A DNA stretch of 14,970 nt from an uncultured Coriobacteriaceae bacterium (lineage in GTDB: Bacteria; Actinomycetota; Coriobacteriia; Coriobacteriales; Eggerthellaceae). The notes beneath the pieces were generated by a model. The model had not been told where the DNA came from and did no database searches. It was given only the letters and a program-made list of their open reading frames with translations. The stretch covers positions 1 to 14,970 of the forward strand of contig USAB01000041.1 in assembly GCA_900552585.1 (NCBI GenBank), given 5' to 3'. This document shows positions 12,517 to 14,970 of the stretch, piece by piece (position 1 is the stretch's first letter; every line of letters begins with the position of its first letter). The translations under genes were made by a program, and so were the position numbers.

Positions 12517-13782
12517 ATGAGCGAAACGGTGACATTCATCCATGCGGCCGACCTCCACTTGGGGGCGCCGTTCCGCGGTCTCCGCAACGTCTCCGACAAA
12601 TGGGCCGACCGCCTGGTCAAGGCCGTTCCGGAGGCGTATGACCGCCTGGTGGATGTTGCGCTCGAACACCACGTAGATTTCGTCATCATTGCCGGCGACA
12701 CGTTCGACGAAGCCCACCCTTCCTATGGGGATTACCTGCATTTCGTCATTGGCTTGAATCGGCTTGGGCAAGCGGGCATTCCGGTTTATCTATGCACGGG
12801 AAACCACGACCCGTATACATCGTGGCGGCAAAACTATGCACGCCTGCCCCAGAATGCGTTCATGTTCTCTGCAACGCGTCCGGGATACTTCTGCTATCAG
12901 AGGGACGGAAGGCCCATTGCATTGCTGGCAGGGCGCGGCTTCTACAATCAGGCGTGGCCGGCAGGCGAAAGTGTTGCAACGGGCATCACGGCGGTGGATG
13001 CCGAAGCGGCGTTGGGCGTTTCGGCCCCGTTCTCCATCGGCGTCATCCATACCGGGTTGGACCGCGATATATCGAAGGCGCCGGTCGCGCCTGCCCAATT
13101 GCAGCGGGCGGGCATGGATTACTGGGCCCTGGGCCATCTGCATCGCCCCGAGATCATAGACGATCCCAATGATCCCCACATTGTTTTTAGCGGTTGCATC
13201 CAAGGTCGCGCACTGAACGAGACGGGACCCCACGGCGTGAACTTGGTCACGCTTCGAAAAGGCGCCTGCAACAAGGTGGAGTTCATTCCCACTGCTAGCG
13301 TGGTGTGGGAACGGCCGAACGTGGATGTCTCGGATGCCGAGAGCCTGTCGGACGTTGTGGAGCGTATTGTCTCCGAGCTGTATCGCCTGAACGGAACGTC
13401 ATTCTGCAGCCAGATGATCGAACGCATCGTGTTGCGTGGTGCAACGACGATCCATGAAACGTTGCAACGGCCGGGCGTGTTGGACGACCTGCGCGACCGC
13501 ATCAACGCGGAAGTGCCGGACTTCTTCTGCGATGCGGTCGTGGATGCCACCACACTGCCGCTTGACAAGGAACGGATGCGCCGCGAGGGCCTGTTCCCGG
13601 CAACGTTCATGGAGACGTGCGAGCAGACGGTGAAGCACCGCGAGGAATCGCTTGCATACTTGCAGGATGCATTCGCGGAAAAGGGGCTCTCGCTCCCCCG
13701 CTTTGTCGAGAAGCGCCTGGATACCTTGGGTTCCGAAGCAGAGGACCTGGTGCTCGACCTGCTGAACGGGGGTCGCTCATGA
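12517..13782 (+). CDS. Mre11/SbcD-like metallophosphoesterase (YhaO type)
   Basis: This is a 421-residue protein. The calcineurin-like phosphoesterase domain has the full metal-binding set: Asp12 and His14 (AADLH), Asp61 (AGDTFD), Asn96-His97 (GNHD), His178 (IHTG), and His207 and His209 (GHLHRP). Residues from about 260 on form the C-terminal accessory part, largely helical at the end. It resembles B. subtilis YhaO more than SbcD, because the partner downstream is YhaN-like. Mre11-type enzymes nick and resect DNA ends with an SMC-like ATPase partner. The start ATG 12517 has no ribosome site, but -10 TACACT lies 7 bases upstream. The stop overlaps the next start (ATGA, 13779-13782), so the two proteins should be made together. 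Confidence 0.9.
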   Translation: MSETVTFIHAADLHLGAPFRGLRNVSDKWADRLVKAVPEAYDRLVDVALEHHVDFVIIAGDTFDEAHPSYGDYLHFVIGLNRLGQAGIPVYLCTGNHDPYTSWRQNYARLPQNAFMFSATRPGYFCYQRDGRPIALLAGRGFYNQAWPAGESVATGITAVDAEAALGVSAPFSIGVIHTGLDRDISKAPVAPAQLQRAGMDYWALGHLHRPEIIDDPNDPHIVFSGCIQGRALNETGPHGVNLVTLRKGACNKVEFIPTASVVWERPNVDVSDAESLSDVVERIVSELYRLNGTSFCSQMIERIVLRGATTIHETLQRPGVLDDLRDRINAEVPDFFCDAVVDATTLPLDKERMRREGLFPATFMETCEQTVKHREESLAYLQDAFAEKGLSLPRFVEKRLDTLGSEAEDLVLDLLNGGRS

Positions 13783-14970
13783 ACGCCCGGGAAACTTTGC
13801 ATACCGCTGCCGGTGCTTCGCGTCCTGCATCCGGCACGTGGTATCTGTCTGGCATTCATATGGAAAGCTACGGTTCGTTCTACAACCGTTCCGTCGGTCC
13901 GTTCGGCCCGGGGCTGAACGTCGCGTATGGAAAGAACGAGGCGGGCAAGACGACCGTTGCCTCGTTTATTCAGGGCGTGCTGTTCGGATGGACGCCCGCC
14001 CGCGGCAAGCAGAATGCCTATCGGCCGGCGAACGCGGGCCGTGCCGGTCAGCTGATATTCGAGAACGCGGCAGGCGAGCAGGCACAGGTCCAGCGCGTGC
14101 GCAATGCAGACGGGCTGCAGGGCGATGCATGGCTGACAAGCGATATCGATGCCGATACGTACCATTCCCTGTTTGCCTTGGACAGCGACGAGCTGCGGGG
14201 GTTGGACAATGCATCCACCGTAACGGCGCGCCTGCTTACGGCAGGTGCCGGCACGGACGATTCGCCCGCGAACGTTCGCGCGGAATTGGACCGCCAGCTG
14301 GCAAGCTACACGTCTCGGGCTGCGTCGAACGAGCATTCGCTTACGAACCTTGCCGCAGCCATCAAAGAGACCGACGAAAAGGTGGCAGCCGCAACGGCAG
14401 ATGCCGAGCACCTGATGCAATGCGAGGAAGAATCGCACATGTTGCAACACAAGCGCGAAGAATCGGCGGAGCGCCTGGCACGTCTGAATGCCGCTATCGA
14501 GCAGATGACATCGCAGCAGGCGCTGCTCGAGAATCTGGAGCGTCGCCGCGACGACCTGCTGTCCCAATGTGCCGAACTGGAGGACTCGCTTGATGAGGCA
14601 ACGCGCGAGCGCGAGTCTCTGGATCGCACGCTCCCCCAAGAGACAGCTGAGCTTCGCGCGCTTGATCGCGCGCAGGAGCGCACGATTCGCGATACGTTGG
14701 ATGACCTGCAGAAAGAACGCGATCGTGCAGAGCAGAACCTGAATTCCGCTCAGGCGGATTACGCGAATTCGAAGTCGCGTTACGACGCGCTGCAGGAAGA
14801 CGACGTGTTTCTGAAGGCTGCGGAGCAATCGAGGCGCAAGCACCGCCTGCAGGCCGTGCTGTCGCTTCTGGTGCCGGCGATCTGCCTTGTCCTGGGCATT
14901 CCCATGACGCTGCATGGTTTGGATATCGGCAGCTTGGCCATCACGTCGTTCGGCATCGCGCTGGTGGTTG
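13779..14970 (+). CDS. SMC/Rad50-like ATPase (YhaN type), 3' partial
   Basis: At least 397 residues are present, open to the end of the window. After a 24-residue leader, WYLSGIHMESYGSF starts the usual Rad50/AAA_27 strand, and the Walker A GKNEAGKTT covers residues 51-59. NEAGK-T in place of GPNG/GENG and the following LFGW are typical of YhaN-like proteins. LDSDELRGLDN (about 135-145) fits the Q-loop neighbourhood. Residues about 185-345 are heptad-rich coiled coil. A hydrophobic stretch starts near residue 357 (AVLSLLVPAICLVLGIPM) and a second near 383, suggesting a membrane hairpin within the arm. The signature motif and Walker B should lie beyond the window. Translation is coupled to the phosphoesterase by the ATGA overlap. 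Confidence 0.88.
   Translation, partial: MNARETLHTAAGASRPASGTWYLSGIHMESYGSFYNRSVGPFGPGLNVAYGKNEAGKTTVASFIQGVLFGWTPARGKQNAYRPANAGRAGQLIFENAAGEQAQVQRVRNADGLQGDAWLTSDIDADTYHSLFALDSDELRGLDNASTVTARLLTAGAGTDDSPANVRAELDRQLASYTSRAASNEHSLTNLAAAIKETDEKVAAATADAEHLMQCEEESHMLQHKREESAERLARLNAAIEQMTSQQALLENLERRRDDLLSQCAELEDSLDEATRERESLDRTLPQETAELRALDRAQERTIRDTLDDLQKERDRAEQNLNSAQADYANSKSRYDALQEDDVFLKAAEQSRRKHRLQAVLSLLVPAICLVLGIPMTLHGLDIGSLAITSFGIALVV

Noticed and set aside
11575..12771. Long minus-strand open frame opposite dnaB
   Set aside because: It is antisense to dnaB and the next gene and shows no domain; GC-rich codon bias opens such frames by chance.
13119..14915. Long minus-strand open frame opposite the phosphoesterase and ATPase genes
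   Set aside because: It is the antisense of two genes with complete motifs, with Arg/Ser/Leu-biased composition and no family features.
1..14970. CRISPR array, toxin-antitoxin or defence island
   Set aside because: No evenly spaced repeats, no small paired toxin-like genes and no defence enzymes; the Mre11/Rad50-like pair has housekeeping neighbours.

Overview
The window looks like a stretch of ordinary chromosome from a moderately GC-rich Gram-positive actinobacterium. Coriobacteriia, probably Eggerthellaceae, is my inference from gene style. The supporting signs are an LCP-family cell-wall enzyme, a lipoprotein parvulin foldase, the rpsF-ssb-rpsR-rplI-dnaB order, strong AGGAGG ribosome sites, encoded tRNA CCA ends and two probable leaderless genes. 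I see no phage, transposase, integrase or CRISPR array.

Layout, left to right. (1) 1-2490 is the 3' part of a large gene. It has a very long Pro/Ala-rich and then charged disordered region, and ends in what looks like the C-terminal half of an M28 metallopeptidase fold with at least two key residues replaced. (2) 2700-2855 is a 51-residue zinc ribbon (DUF5679 type). (3) 2975-3715 holds tRNA-Gly(CCC) followed 21 bases later by a HAD phosphatase. (4) 3836-5122 is an LCP (LytR-CpsA-Psr) protein whose terminator lies inside the 3' end of a convergent unknown gene (5149-5601, minus). (5) 5736-7747 is a PrsA-like foldase lipoprotein with a serine-rich tail, followed by a lone ABC ATPase. (6) 7799-8033 holds two serine tRNAs, each followed by a terminator. 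(7) 8231-8785 is an unknown acidic-tailed protein. (8) 8786-9132 is a hairpin-rich intergenic region carrying the promoter of the S6-SSB-S18-L9 operon (9133-10787). (9) 11035-12465 is dnaB. (10) 12517-14970 is an Mre11/SbcD-like phosphoesterase and, by a 4-base ATGA overlap, an SMC-like ATPase of the YhaO/YhaN type that runs off the window.

How the parts fit: most genes serve translation (three tRNAs, three ribosomal proteins), DNA replication and repair (SSB, DnaB, the Mre11/Rad50-like pair) and the cell envelope (LCP protein, foldase lipoprotein). Promoters appear to share an extended -10 of the form TGnTAnAnT or TGC-TAnnnT with little -35 sequence. Two genes start about 7 bases after such a box and so may be translated from leaderless mRNA.

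No wholly new system is obvious. The items most worth a second look are the degenerate, disorder-containing M28-like protein, the structured region before rpsF, the membrane segment in the SMC-like ATPase, and the two unassigned genes.
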